Shown here in pieces: positions 1 to 11,469 of a DNA stretch of 64,000 nucleotides. Numbering within the stretch: position 1 is the first letter of the stretch; each line of letters starts with the position of its first letter. The notes below the pieces were generated by a model, which saw only the letters and a list, made by a program, of their open reading frames with translations, ran no database searches and was not told where the DNA came from. Origin of the DNA: Diphasiastrum complanatum (taxonomy: Eukaryota > Streptophyta > Lycopodiopsida > Lycopodiales > Lycopodiaceae). The stretch is taken from positions 59,634,414-59,698,413 of the forward strand of contig CM055095.1 in the NCBI GenBank assembly GCA_029204225.1. Reading direction: 5' to 3'. The position numbers were made by a program, and so were the translations under genes.

Positions 1-2297
1 CTTGTCTTTCTCTTGATGTTCTCCTTGGCTTTTGACTTGATGAAGGTCCATCATCACCACCATCCAAAGTAGGATCCTTCTCATCAACATCAAGAATGTT
101 AGATCCATCTACTTTACCATCAATCATGCTTGAAGACACCTTTGGAATGTTTCCCTCATAAAAAATGACATCTCTACCAACAATCACTTTGTTAGTAGAA
201 GGAATATAAACCTTGTAGGCTTTACTCACCTCACTATATCCAACAAAAATACCTCTTCTTGAAGATGGATCCTCCTTGGTCCTATCATCAAGAGTAATGT
301 TGACATAGCATGTGCATCCAAAGGTTCTTAGAAAGTTGACACTCGGCCTCCTCTTGAATAGCATCTCAAAAGGTGTCCTTCCATCCAAAATAGCACTCGG
401 CCACCTATTGCACAAGAAATTTGCACACAACAAAGCTTGATCCCAAAATGGTTTGTCAAGATTAGCACTTAACCTCATAGCTTTAGCACTTTCACATAAA
501 GTCCTATTCTTCCTTTCAGCCACTCCAATTTGTTGTGGGGTCCTTGATGTTGTATACTCCCTCTTGATCCCATGCTCATCACAAAAGGCCTTGAACTTGT
601 TAGATATGTACTCACCACCATTGTCACCTCTCAAGAACTTGATCTTTGTGGAGAATTGGTTCTCCCTTGCATTCTTGAACTTGACAAAGTCATCATACAC
701 TTCATCCTTGCTCTTTAGTAGATAGATAAAACAAAATCTACCAAAAACATCAATGAATGTTACATACATCTTAGCTCCACTATTGCTAATTGTAGTAAAT
801 CCATGAATATCCTAATGTACAAGTTGAAAAGGCTTTGTAGATCTAGAAATAGATCTAGTATAAGGTAGTCTATGTGACTTAGACAAAGCACAAGACTCAC
901 AAACATGCTTGTCATTACTTAAAGAACTTGGAAGACCAATCACAACCTTCTTCCTTGCCATTACCTCCAATGACTTGAAGTTGAGGTGTCCCATCCTTTT
1001 GTGCCAAACCTCTTGAATAGAAATTTGCTCCCTTGCAACACATCCAACTTGGTTAGCAATAACACAAGCATCAAGTTTGAACAACTTCCCATACCTTTTA
1101 CCTTTTCCAATCAGGACATCCTTCCTTTTGATCAAACAAGCATCTCCATCAAACTCCACCTTGAGGCCCTTACTTAGCATTTGACTCACACTAAGCAAAT
1201 TCTTGGTAATAGATGGAATAAACAAGACATCCTCCAAATGAAAATTCCTATTTGTAGAGAGAGAAATAGGAATTGTGCCAATCCCTTTGATTGCACACTC
1301 ACCATCATTGGCCGTGTAGATCACCCTCTTGTCATCTCCATATGCCAACAAAGAAGTGAAGTACTCTTTGTGAAAGGTCATGTGTGAACTTGCTCCACTA
1401 TCAATCCACCAAGGATCTAGATCTCCATCATTAGCAAGCATACATGAAGACATCACAAAAGAATCATCATTTGCATCTTGCACATCCAAACCATCCTCAT
1501 CAAGAGTAAGATTACCTTGCTTGTCTCCTTGATCTCTCTTCTTCTTGTAGCACTCACTTGCAAAGTGTCCTTTGATGCCACAATAGAAGCACTTGAGCTT
1601 TGATCTATTCTTCTTTTTGCCACTTGAAGAAGCATCCACTTGATCTTGCCCTTTAGACCACTTGCTTTTGGTTTTGCCCTTGAATTTGCCCTTTGTGAAC
1701 ATAGCATCCTCTTAAAGTGTCAATGTAGATCCACCTCTTGCTTGAACCCTATATTCCTCATTGATCAAGATCTCTTGAAGATTCATCAAACTTGGAAAAG
1801 TCTTTTGAATAGAAATACTTTGAACAATGTTAGCATGAGCATCCAACAAGACATTAAGAATCACTTGAGTAAGCTCTCATTCCTTAATGCTCTCATCTAT
1901 GCAAGCTAGCTTATCATTCAATGCTTCATTCTCAAAACAAAAGTACTTGGAATTTCTTCATTCTTTTGCAAACAAGAAAAGATTTGCCTTCTTAGAGTCA
2001 ACACTCTAGAAGTAGACTTGGATTCATAAAGCTTCTTCAAGGAATTCCAAGCTTCCAAAGATGATGTACACTTACAACTTCTTTGAGAAGTTCATTGATA
2101 ACATTCATCTTTATCATGTGTAGAGCCTTCTTGGCCCTCTTGTCATACCTCAATTGATTTTGTTGTGTTGCGGGTCTCTCCTCCAAACCTACAACAATAT
2201 CCAAAACATCATTCATCTCAAGAAGTGACTCCATCCTCACTTTCCACAATGAATAGCTACTTGAGGTAATCCTTTGAACAACAACAAATGCTTTCAA
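1..2297 (-). pseudogene. Broken gag-pol polyprotein of element A (partial)
   Basis: The translation follows the Copia order: a Gag domain (motif SLWKVRMESLLEMNDVLD), a CCHC zinc knuckle (CFYCGIKGHFASEC) near 1560-1600, protease motif WWIDSGASSHM near 1390-1420, the integrase zinc region (HKRMGH...CESC), and the integrase core with GDNGGEY and GVAERKNRT near 520-640. Lesions visible: a deletion of roughly 90 bp removing the start codon and first Gag codons (compare 47231-47325 in B); a TAA at 1712-1714 where B has CAA; and a TAG at 812-814 between ...QLVH and DIH that is shared with B. A frame break also lies near 2037. No further stop was seen from 811 to the window edge. The protease Asp is intact here but deleted in B. 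Confidence 0.9.
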
Positions 2298-2806
2298 AAG
2301 AAATCACCAAGATTTGAAGCTATCTCACAAATTCTCTTCTAGCACTTATCCAAGCAAATCAACACATAGAATCATGGAATCTTGATCAACCTATGATCTA
2401 TCCTCAATCTAATGATTTTTCCACTTCCTAAGATTGAAACACACTAAAATGAAGTCTAGCAACCTCACTATCTAGAGATCCAATCAAAATTAGGGTTTTG
2501 ACAAAATCACAAAACATTGACTATTCCAAATCTACATGCAAATGCTGAAAATTTGATATGCAATCTACAAGCCACCACTTAGGCTGAACCAATGATCCAA
2601 AAATCGGCCAGATCTAGCATGTGAATTCAAAAAACGGAATTGAACAAGTATATTGACCTATTTTCTGTTTTGATCTACAAAAGATCCAATCTACAAAAGC
2701 AAAAAATCCGATTTTGGTGTAGAATCCTCTCTAGCATGCTCTAGACTTGATATCTTCACCAAATCATTGATAGATCTGATTTCCTCCTTCATAACCTGAA
2801 ACACAA
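2298..2806 (-). other. Untranslated leader of element A
   Basis: About 510 bp between the primer-binding site and the Gag remnant. It aligns with the leader of B (46718-47277). No open frame of note. It would carry packaging and translation signals in a working element. Confidence 0.75.
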
Positions 2807-2818
2807 GCTCTGATACCA
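2807..2818 (-). other. Primer-binding site of element A
   Basis: TGGTATCAGAGC on the minus strand, immediately inside the 5' LTR. It matches the 3' end of plant initiator Met-tRNA, the usual minus-strand primer of plant Copia elements. Confidence 0.9.
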
Positions 2819-3468
2819 TGTGAAAGATTTCAGATCCTTAAGATCCAATCTACTTGAATGATCTTTGGTTAGAAAGAGAAATACACTACCAATTTCACCA
2901 ATGTAGAAAAATCAGCATCTACACACAATTTGAGATGCAAACACTAATAGAACTTGATCAAACTTGAATGAAATGATTATGTACTGTTTCTGTCCGTACA
3001 AAACCAGCAAGCTACTGTATTTCACACGTGTGGGTCCAAAAATAGCAAACATAGATCATTCTACACATAGAATTGCAAGCAATCACCAAGATAGTGCACC
3101 AATGGATAGTAGAACCCAAGAGAACCATGTATAAGCATGAAATGAGATAGAGAAGAGAGAATATGACTCTTTCCATGAGTTACATCCTTTTATAGCAGGT
3201 CCAAACCCTATTTGGCCACTTGGCTTTCCCACCAAAATGCTAACCCTACCAATTTTGGGTCTAGATTCAATGTACCCAACTTATTCAAATTGAATCTACT
3301 CAAACTCGCATTCTATCTTTCCCACACTTTCAAAAAGTGTTTATTCAAATGAGATTTAGACTAATGAACTTTGAAAAGTCAACCTCTAAGTCTAAAACAA
3401 GTTTTGGCCTCAATATGCCAAATATGAAAATATTGCAAAATGTGATGAAACTAGTTGAATCTTTCACA
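2819..3468 (-). repeat. 5' LTR of Copia element A (650 bp)
   Basis: It begins TGTGAAAGATTC and ends AATCTTTCACA on the minus strand, giving TG...CA ends, and abuts the primer-binding site. It aligns along its length with the 650-bp LTR at 56011-56660, with scattered substitutions by eye. It contains a TATAAAAGG-like box and a CACACGTGTG palindrome downstream of it. Confidence 0.93.
3186..3194 (-). promoter_or_regulatory. Probable TATA box of the A LTR promoter
   Basis: The minus strand reads TATAAAAGG (first T at 3194). The B LTR has the same box at 56285-56293. This is the expected place for the U3 promoter; transcription start is not shown by the sequence. Confidence 0.55.
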
Positions 3469-5080
3469 GACTGTCTCCATGATGAGAGCAAATTGGTTAA
3501 CTAAACTTTTTTCAAAACAGTGGGAACATATTGGATACTTGATCTATTGGATGAATCTGGAATAGCTAGAGCTGAAGGGCCACCGCCAAGGCCGCTGCTC
3601 CTCTTCTCTACATCTGATTTCATAGCGTCTGTTGCGAGCTTGAAGTAGAGAGATTATCAAGAGAGAGAGAGAGAGTCACATACCCATATATTTTCTTTTT
3701 ATTGATTGGATTATATAATCTTAACTCTCAATTCTAATGCCCATGTACTCTTCACAATATGTCACATGGATATTGTCTTTGAGCAAACAACCCCACCTTT
3801 TAATAGGACAAAATTGTAAAAACTGGAAAGTGCAGTACAAGGATTTAAAAAAAAAAAATGCATATTTTCCTTTTTAAATTGCCTTATAATGGTCATCATA
3901 TGTTTCCACTATTTTGAAAAAAGTTTAGTGGGCCAATTCTCGCTCAACACGGAGACGGTATACATACCACCGGTGAGCATGTGCACAACATGTGTCATGC
4001 CACATCAACATAATAACACATGTTGCACGACCTGTGTCAAAAAAAATTTCAATGCAACTTTTCAAAAATAGTAACCATAGTTTACAAATTGTAAAGTATT
4101 TGTTAAACATTTGAATGGAATCACTAAAAAAAACTACCGTTCTTAGTGTTTGGTTTATGCCAAAGTTGCTGAGTAATTAAGTATCTGTTGAAAGTGAAAA
4201 ATCGTCTATCTTGAGTTTAGGATTTGGAAAAGTGTTTTTAATGTGCATGTAATGTTTCATATTGTAAATGTCAACTTTGGCCTAGAAGAAACTCGAGCTA
4301 CATGGTTTCTTGAGTCTAGTTGGTCATATACAACATGCATATAGAATGTAGACATAGAAATGCCAATTATGGGCTTGTAGAAACTCGTGGCATATCACAT
4401 GCAATAATTGTAGGTGATCCAAAGTGACATGCAAGGCATGCACAAAGTGAATTGGACACATGCATAGTGATTTGGATGATTCTAGTTTTAAATTTGACAC
4501 TTGGTAAAGGTAGGTAGAAATGCATGCATGTAAAGTGACAAATGTCACTAGTTTGCTAGTTATCACTTTTAGATGTGTATGAAAGTAGGAGAGAGATGAT
4601 TCTACCTCTACTCCAATCTCCATAAATATGTGTAAGCTCTCTCATAATTTTTTTATGAAGAACCAAGCTTTGAAGCTATTCCATGTCAATTTGGATCTAT
4701 GATATTGTTTGCTTGAATTTTGCTCTTTGTTTACTCATTTCTTTGATTCTTTATACTTTGTCAAAACCGTTTCTGCATGTTACCTCGTGTAGAAGGTTAT
4801 GCTAATGCATTAAATTCTTGTACTTCTTCTCTTTTGATATTGCAAGCAATCATTCTTTGATTATTAGCATGCAAGATTGTGCATTATTCACACTTGAGGA
4901 TTAATTCCCACACATGTGAACTTGCTGGATTTTCATTAGTACCATCATAGCCATATTGCTGGTTTCACATCCATTTAATGGATCTTCATCTGGGTGATAT
5001 TAGTTCTCATCAAATAGGTGGTGAAGGAACTGTCAACCTAAATTTCCAACTTTTAGCTTCTCATGTCGAATTGCATCCCT
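3469..5080. other. Intergenic AT-rich DNA, no gene seen
   Basis: A short GA run lies near 3660-3674 and poly-A near 3848-3858. Short open frames at 3889-4110 and 4324-4623 have no recognisable domain and sit in AT-rich, repetitive-looking sequence. The stretch around 4620-5000 has an LTR/leader-like feel (TATA-like, pyrimidine-rich text) but no partner in the window. Confidence 0.5.
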
Positions 5081-5900
5081 GATTTCTTCATCAAATATTG
5101 CATGGCTATAGCTATATAGCATATAGCTAAGGTGACAAAGGGCATCTTTGTCTTACCCCACTTTGAATGCTAAATCTACTCAATTATTTCTCATTGAAGA
5201 TATAAGAGAGTCCCAAATTCTTTATAATAAACGAAAAAATAGTTCCAACTTATCCATCAAAAGCCTTTTTTAGGTCTAGACGATAAATAGCTTGTTAAAA
5301 AAAAAAAACATCCAATTCCACCATAAATCGAAAACATTATCCAAAGTACTCAGTCTTCCTACTTGAAACCACCTTGTTTGTTTTTTAAATGAAAAAGCAA
5401 AAAATCCAACTTCTTGGCAATGAACTTCAAGGTTATCTATAATGAGTATTGATCATCATTCAAGATTTTTAATCTTCGTTAAAAAAATGATTCAAAATTC
5501 TTGGAAACAAGTACATTATATCCTTCATAATACCTTTTGAGATATGATACTTTTCTTAAATGATAAGCAACGGCTTCATCGTTTCTCCTTTAAAGTCATT
5601 CCAAAAAGTTCTATACATTTCCATTGAGGATTTTATCTATTCATGGATTTTGTCTCCTTTAAGAATGGAAAGAGTTTCATAAAATTATTTCTCTTTTAGT
5701 GAATCTTTCGATTTGCTAATTTTGCAACATCCAGCTTCTTATCCATAAAATAGTAGTTTGTCCACCAGCATAGATTTATCAATAATCTCAATTCATCATA
5801 AGACGACACAAACTTCCTTTTGATAATGTTGGGATCTATCAAAATTCTACTTCCATCTAACAAGCCTTTATAATCTTTTAGTTTTGACCTCTTCAAGAAA
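5080..5900 (-). pseudogene. Decayed non-LTR (LINE-like) reverse transcriptase remnant
   Basis: On the minus strand the broken translation carries the LINE reverse-transcriptase landmark LDLKKAFDG near 5245-5280. Upstream of it is a segment resembling the palm region that precedes this motif (FIAKKLDF...KNKQGGF). The 66-codon open stretch at 5696-5896 (SKLKDYKGLLDGSRILIDP) lies further upstream in the same reading direction and would correspond to the region linking endonuclease to RT. Several stops and frameshifts interrupt it. The motif is short and the remnant diverged, so the family is inferred and unproven. Confidence 0.5.
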
Positions 5901-7867
5901 ATCTAGTGATGAGTTCACCATCCTTTAGCAAATTGACTCTACATCTTTTTCTAAAGTTGTTTGTTCTACACATTTTTTTAACAACTTTTGACGTCCATAG
6001 CTCTTCCTTTTTTGGCCTTTTCATTTTCCCATTCTCCCTAAAAGTTCTTAAAGTTTGTGTTGGAATACGAAAAAGATGTTGTATAGAGAATAGACTGCAT
6101 TCAACACAAATTCAAGTAAATTGAGACTATTCATGTTCTCGATCAAGAAATGTCAAAGCTATATTTTGAAATCAAAAACTATATTAGTAATAAAACAACT
6201 CTTATTTATAAGTGAAATTGAATTATAATGTGTCAATCAATGTGTGAATATATAACTCATATTATTGACTTCGTATTATTAATGTTTGAATTCAAATGTC
6301 TTTGAAAGCTTCTATGTTTGAATTTGTATTAAAGCCAAATCTCAATGACATTCATAGATTTTTTTTATTGATTATTCTTTTTAGGCAAAACATAGCCTTG
6401 TGTGTACATAGGCTACGTTGCATCTGTAGCATGGTTTACTTATATTTGCAAACAAAAAATTTGGATTTAAATTTTGTCTATATAATTGACAACCATCTAT
6501 TATGTAAGTTTAGCATTGTTTAGTCATTATTGGCAAAATACAGCAAATATACTATTAAAACATAAACATCAGAGTTTTCATTTTATTGAGTGACTCTTTG
6601 ATTTTTTGAACATTGTACATATTCTATATTCACTTATTGTACTGTCACATATTCTATATACACTTACATCAAGGAATGTCACATTTCATATTTGTAAGAG
6701 TGTCTTGTTTTGAAGAGGAATGAAAAGAGATAACAAAATGCATGGATATGAATTTATACCATCCATGAAGGTGTGCACACACACTCTTTAAAATATAGGT
6801 TAGAACATTTTTAAAACCAAATGATTAATTAAAAGAAAATACATGATTTGTTTCTAGCAAATATGTTATCGTATAATGAATGTTCTGACTTACAATTTTT
6901 TTGCAATGGAGCTTTTAAAAAATAAACCAAGTCATATCAATGCAAGTTTGAAAACATGTTTGCTAAATACAGATCTAAAAGAGTGAAATTTCATGTGTGC
7001 ATGTGCATACAAATGCTATACATAAAAATCCATCCATCCACTCAATTGTAAAAATTCATCTATCTACTCAATTGCAAATATTATAAAAAATCCATCCATC
7101 CACTCAATTGCAAATTAAAATTTGATATCATATGATCTAGTTTTTTTAGATTGTCCAATAACCACCACGAATATTACAAAAGACGAGTATAATGGCCACA
7201 AAAAAGCACGTTCAACAGACTCAGTAACGAATCGCCAATCTGTCAGATGATCAATGAATTCGTGCCATCTGCGTGATTGGAACGAGTAACAAATAGCTAT
7301 GTTGATGAATTCTACTAGCACAACTTTTCATATCAGAGAAGGTACAGAGATGCACAAGTTGAACAGGAGCTGAAACAACAGAGAAGAAAGCAATCAAAAG
7401 AGAATCTGCCAGGCTCTCTCAGCTACGTAAGCAGGTCGACAGATTTCATGTGAATTATAGTGAGCAGTACTGGCTTTCTGCCATGATGTCTAGGACTATC
7501 CGTGTTTTTGCAAAGCATCATTACTTTCCAAATCGAGTTCAAAGCCACTGTGAACGTCAACTCCACTTATCAACTCTTATCTTGCAACTACCTAAACATA
7601 ATAAGGCTTGGTATATGCAAGTCCCTTAGAACATATGAATTCAGGTCTCGATTAAACTCAAAACCATAGATATATAGCTTATGCATAACTTGAACATTAA
7701 TGTAATGTATCCATAAATGTGTGCACAACCCATTGCAAACAGAACGATACAATGATTTTTTCAAAAAATAATAGAACTCGTTAACTATAAACAAGCTGCA
7801 ATTCAGATTGCTTTTAAGACTGAAGTTATTTATGAGCACTTAAACATACATTAAGAATTGTTCTAAA
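5901..7867. other. Intergenic AT-rich DNA, no gene seen
   Basis: Only short frames without recognisable domains occur (for example 5906-6124, 6296-6523, 7115-7321, 7588-7839). Around 7025-7115 a short unit ATCCATCCACTCAATTG is repeated three times. Nothing else supports a feature. Confidence 0.5.
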
Positions 7868-8083
7868 TTATATTAAAGTACCCCCGAGATGCTCATCAAC
7901 TTCCGTTTCATTCACATTTGTTTTTTGCACATCATTGGAAAATTCTTCATCCGCCTCATCATCATCATCAAACCCATCCTTTTCAATCTGCATATCTTGC
8001 ATAAGCTCCAAAGTTACTTCCTCTGACAAGCCAATGTTTTCTGCGATATCTTCATCTTGATTATGGTTGTGGTTTGAACTCAA
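7868..8083 (-). CDS. Short acidic open frame, possibly a 3' exon of H1
   Basis: A 71-codon frame rich in Asp and Glu, with the acidic run DGFDDDDEADEE and an Asn/His-rich start. No domain is recognised. It lies downstream of the H1 pseudogene on the same strand, so it could be a terminal exon of that gene, but no splice junction was confirmed. It may equally be a chance frame. Confidence 0.25.
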   Translation of the reverse strand: MSSNHNHNQDEDIAENIGLSEEVTLELMQDMQIEKDGFDDDDEADEEFSNDVQKTNVNETEVDEHLGGTLI

Positions 8084-8518
8084 AGTTTTTGAGGTTCTGT
8101 TTTCCTTGAAATGTGGCTATAAGATAGAACCTCATTATAAAACGCCTTTAGAAATTCTTCCTTCTTGAACAAGTCAATAAAAGAAATCAAATATCTTTTT
8201 TTCAAAAGACATGATCTCCCCAAATTCCGTATGTAAAACCGACCAAGATATAATCTGACTCAACTGCATGAAAAAAAAATATAAGTCCTACATATATAAA
8301 AATGAGCTCACCATCCAAGATATAATCCGAATTGACTGCATGAAAAGAAAATATATATGAGTCCTACGTATATAAAAATGAGCTCACAAAGTATATGTAA
8401 ATGTCAGTAATATTTTACATTGTACAAAAGAAGAAACTATTTAAACCTGTCAATATATCAATCAAATAATTCCATCGTCCATCACATTTGGTCCTTGGAT
8501 GAACAGCTCTACCTGAGA
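8084..8518. other. Short intergenic or intronic stretch
   Basis: AT-rich sequence containing a near-duplicated segment: text around 8225-8310 recurs around 8310-8390 (CCAAGATATAATC, ATGAGCTCAC). No coding signal. Confidence 0.4.
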
Positions 8519-11250
8519 TCATGACTGTACTATACTGTGGAATGTTGCAAAGAACATGATAGCGTCGAAGTGCTGTCTATGATGTGCTAGAGTCTTTTTT
8601 GTTTTTGGACTCGGACTTGGCAGTTCATCAAAGAGGTATTTCAAGCCTTTTTGCTTCATCATATCTTTGGGATATGGATCGTCAATTTTTTTTGATATAA
8701 ACATAAATAATGAAATGTCAAAATTCTCTGATATTGACGACCCATCTTCCTTCTCAATGAACTTATAAAATCCAGCAGCTATTTGCACATGGCCAATACG
8801 CTTTTGTATACCTTTGAAGCAATAACTCAATAAGTCATTTGAGGGAAGGACCACAATTATACAATAATGGGTTGATGTAGTTCTAATATCGACAAGGCGA
8901 AAAATGTTGTAGAAAGAGTCTTCTGTACAATTGGAAAAGGAAGTGTAATCAAACACAGCCAATGTAATTCGAGTTGAGGGAATTGAAACATGAAAAGGAC
9001 CAAGAACATGAAGGTCGTCAATTCTGTGAATGGTCCAAGGCTCCAAAGTCTGGGTGTTACAATTTTTGTGCACTCAATCAAACTTGTACTTAATTGATTC
9101 GATTGCTGCAAGTAGTCGTTCAGTCTTTTTATTTATATGTCGAGCTATTTCAAGCCAGCTTTTGCATTTTAGAGGCAAGTGATTTAAAAACTCTTGATTG
9201 AAATCATATTTTTCTTCTAAATAAGACCATTTTGCTTGAGGTTTACAGAGCTCTTCGACGAAATAAGTCTTAATTGCCTTTCTTAGCAATCTCTGATCTT
9301 TAATTCTTGTGCAAAAATGCTCCAATGACATTGCTTTGTGGACATCTTCTGGTGAATTTGTTTTCTCTTCTGAGTTAAAAAAATAAACAGATCCACCAAT
9401 AAGAGAATCCAACAAAATTGTCATGTCTTCTCTTTTAGCCCTTGCACGGGTCGCAAAAGATGACCTGATTATTTAAAAAACAAAATATCAAATTTGTTTC
9501 ACACAATGTTTAATATAAATTTGTGAATATAAGCATATAATATTAACATATTTATCTGACAAATAAATACCTAATATAGCTGTCATTTCAGTAGCACTGT
9601 TTGTAATTTCTCCACGACCATTTCTTAGCTTCCCTGTTTTCAACATTTGACAAACTTTTTTCCATTTCCTGCAAAAAGATCCAATTATATAATTCTTTTG
9701 GATCACTTTTTGTTGCTATGTTCGTTAACATGCTTTTGAATTTCTGCAAAACACATACAAAATAGATCACTTGAATATCTAAGCGTGCTAGAATATCGAT
9801 ACTAACATAATAAAAAATTTCAAAAATAGAATTACCTTTCATTCTTCTGGTGCATGTCCACTCTTTTCGTGTCGTTTGGGTCGTCTCAATGACTCCCATT
9901 GCATTCTTGCCTGTAGTAAGAGCTCCATGTAAGAGCTTCTCAAGTGGTACTTTTCATTTAATTAAGTGCCCGAGAAAAAGCAATATAGTCTACTGGCGAA
10001 ATCAAATGGCTCAAAATTTGACACTTTCTTGTTTCATAATACTTCCGGAGTCTGTGCACATTTTCAATTTTTCCAGCTTTGCTAATTAATAAATTAAGCA
10101 CTCGTTTGGCAGTCTCAATGGTATGCTGGCCATTAACTACATAGAAATGAACGTCTTTTTTGTGTACATCTTCAATGCATTTAATCTCAACCAGCTCAAT
10201 TTCCCCAGATTCATTCGTTCGAAAGGGCATAACATCTGTCGGTGTGGGCACAGTCCCCGGTGTAGCGAGAAACGAGTGCACAAGTTTGCCACAATATGTG
10301 GATTAAATGGGCGACAATTATACAATGGAGGAGGCAAAACACATTTTACAATAGAGATATTTGCGGTCGCTTTTACACCCAATGGATAACAATTTTCGTA
10401 CTTTTGCAATTTCAAAACAGATTCCTTGAAAAAATCAACCTTGTCCATCTCTGAATGGGCTATATTTTTTGGGGCTGAAACATCAATAACATTTTGCAAT
10501 AATTCTTCTTTAGAGACAATTTTTTTTCCTCTTCACACTTGGTTCATAATCATCTTCTTCTTTATCTTTCCTTTTCTTTTTGATTTTGTTATCTTCACTC
10601 TAACTATATTCGGTTGAACTGATTCTTTCCTTGATTCCGAAACATGAAAGTCTGCTCGACTAATGGCATCACGTACAATTTTAAAACCATCAAGGATTTG
10701 TATGTGAGAGACTTCATGCAAAGAAAAGTCTATATTTCAGCCCATACGAAAACATGATGCCTCAGATTTTTTTGTGCGACAATGTTTTTCAATACATTGG
10801 ACGACTACTTTCACTGTAGCATTCCCTTGAGCATCAAGCGCCTCCTTTAAATCCAAAACCTTTCCAACATTCTTTATCTTTAACTGGCAACACTTGATAT
10901 AAACATACAAATTGAATATTTCTTATTCCCAGGCAAACATTCGATCTCTAGGCACCATTCGTATCCCAGTGTCAGAACAGTACTCTTGTCAGCTTTTATC
11001 TCACATAAACTACGTGAATGATCTACTTCACTCATTAAAACCTCAAATTCTTCTATATTTGTGTCCGCACAGAGATCAATACAAAAGCTACATTTTAGAA
11101 TGTTTATATCAGTTTTTAAATTGAACTATCATCAGGGCCAAAAAATTGTAAGACATCAGCCATAACAAGATAGATGCAACATAAATATCACAAAAGCTTT
11201 AATAGCAAGAACGTACCTGGACTAGTCAGCTCAATGCTTGGATTAGACAT
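8519..11250 (-). pseudogene. H1: broken multi-exon gene of unknown function with GQH (ParB/DGQHR-like) motif
   Basis: A minus-strand gene I cannot name. Exon 1 (11217-11250) encodes MSNPSIELTSP and runs into a GTACGT donor. Later coding blocks lie at about 10740-11090, 10533-10721, 10137-10499, 9958-10281, 9588-9899 and 9074-9424, with a C-terminal block at 8519-9073; an acceptor-like AATAATCAG precedes the 9424 block. Visible features are a basic stretch (KITKSKRKGKIKKK), then FYVVNGQHTIETAKRVLN, which resembles the GQH core of ParB/DGQHR-type proteins, then helical charged sequence. Lesions: a TAG within the block near 10735, a frameshift between the 10137 and 9958 blocks, and a TGA near 9075 where the second copy (43873-46126) has TGT. 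The function is not known; the ParB resemblance rests on one short motif. The palindrome array at 11470-14010 lies directly upstream. Confidence 0.55.
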
Positions 11251-11469
11251 CTTTAAATTCCAAAGATTATTTCTAAAACAATAAATTTACCAAAAAGGCA
11301 TATTAGTTTTGTCTACAAATGACTATTTAAACCTCATAATATATTAGGGCTTGTAAATAAAAATCTTAAAGCGAGATGAAACTCTAAATTAAACAAAATC
11401 ATAAATTCTGGTTTTGATCAATTAGTACACATAATTTCATGTTAACTAAAGAACATCGAAAAAAGATTT
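11251..11469. promoter_or_regulatory. Short gap between H1 start and palindrome array
   Basis: About 220 bp of AT-rich sequence between the proposed H1 start codon and the first array unit. It would hold the H1 promoter. It is conserved in the second copy (about 43661-43872). No specific box is assigned. Confidence 0.3.

Larger units (their letters stand above)
1..3468 (-). mobile_element. Copia element A (family A/B), truncated by left window edge
   Basis: A Ty1/copia LTR retrotransposon on the minus strand. Reading leftward from 3468 one meets a 650-bp 5' LTR, a Met-tRNA primer-binding site directly next to it, an untranslated leader, and a gag-pol frame that leaves the window through integrase towards reverse transcriptase. 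The 3' LTR lies outside the window, so target-site duplication cannot be tested; the 5 bases outside the LTR are GACTG. It is the same family as element B at 46.7-56.7 kb. The coding part is broken (start codon deleted, stops, frameshifts), so it is a dead or trans-dependent copy. Confidence 0.93.

Noticed and set aside
4324-4623. 99-codon minus-strand frame
   Set aside because: No domain, His/Cys-rich by AT/CA-rich composition, and no supporting neighbour.
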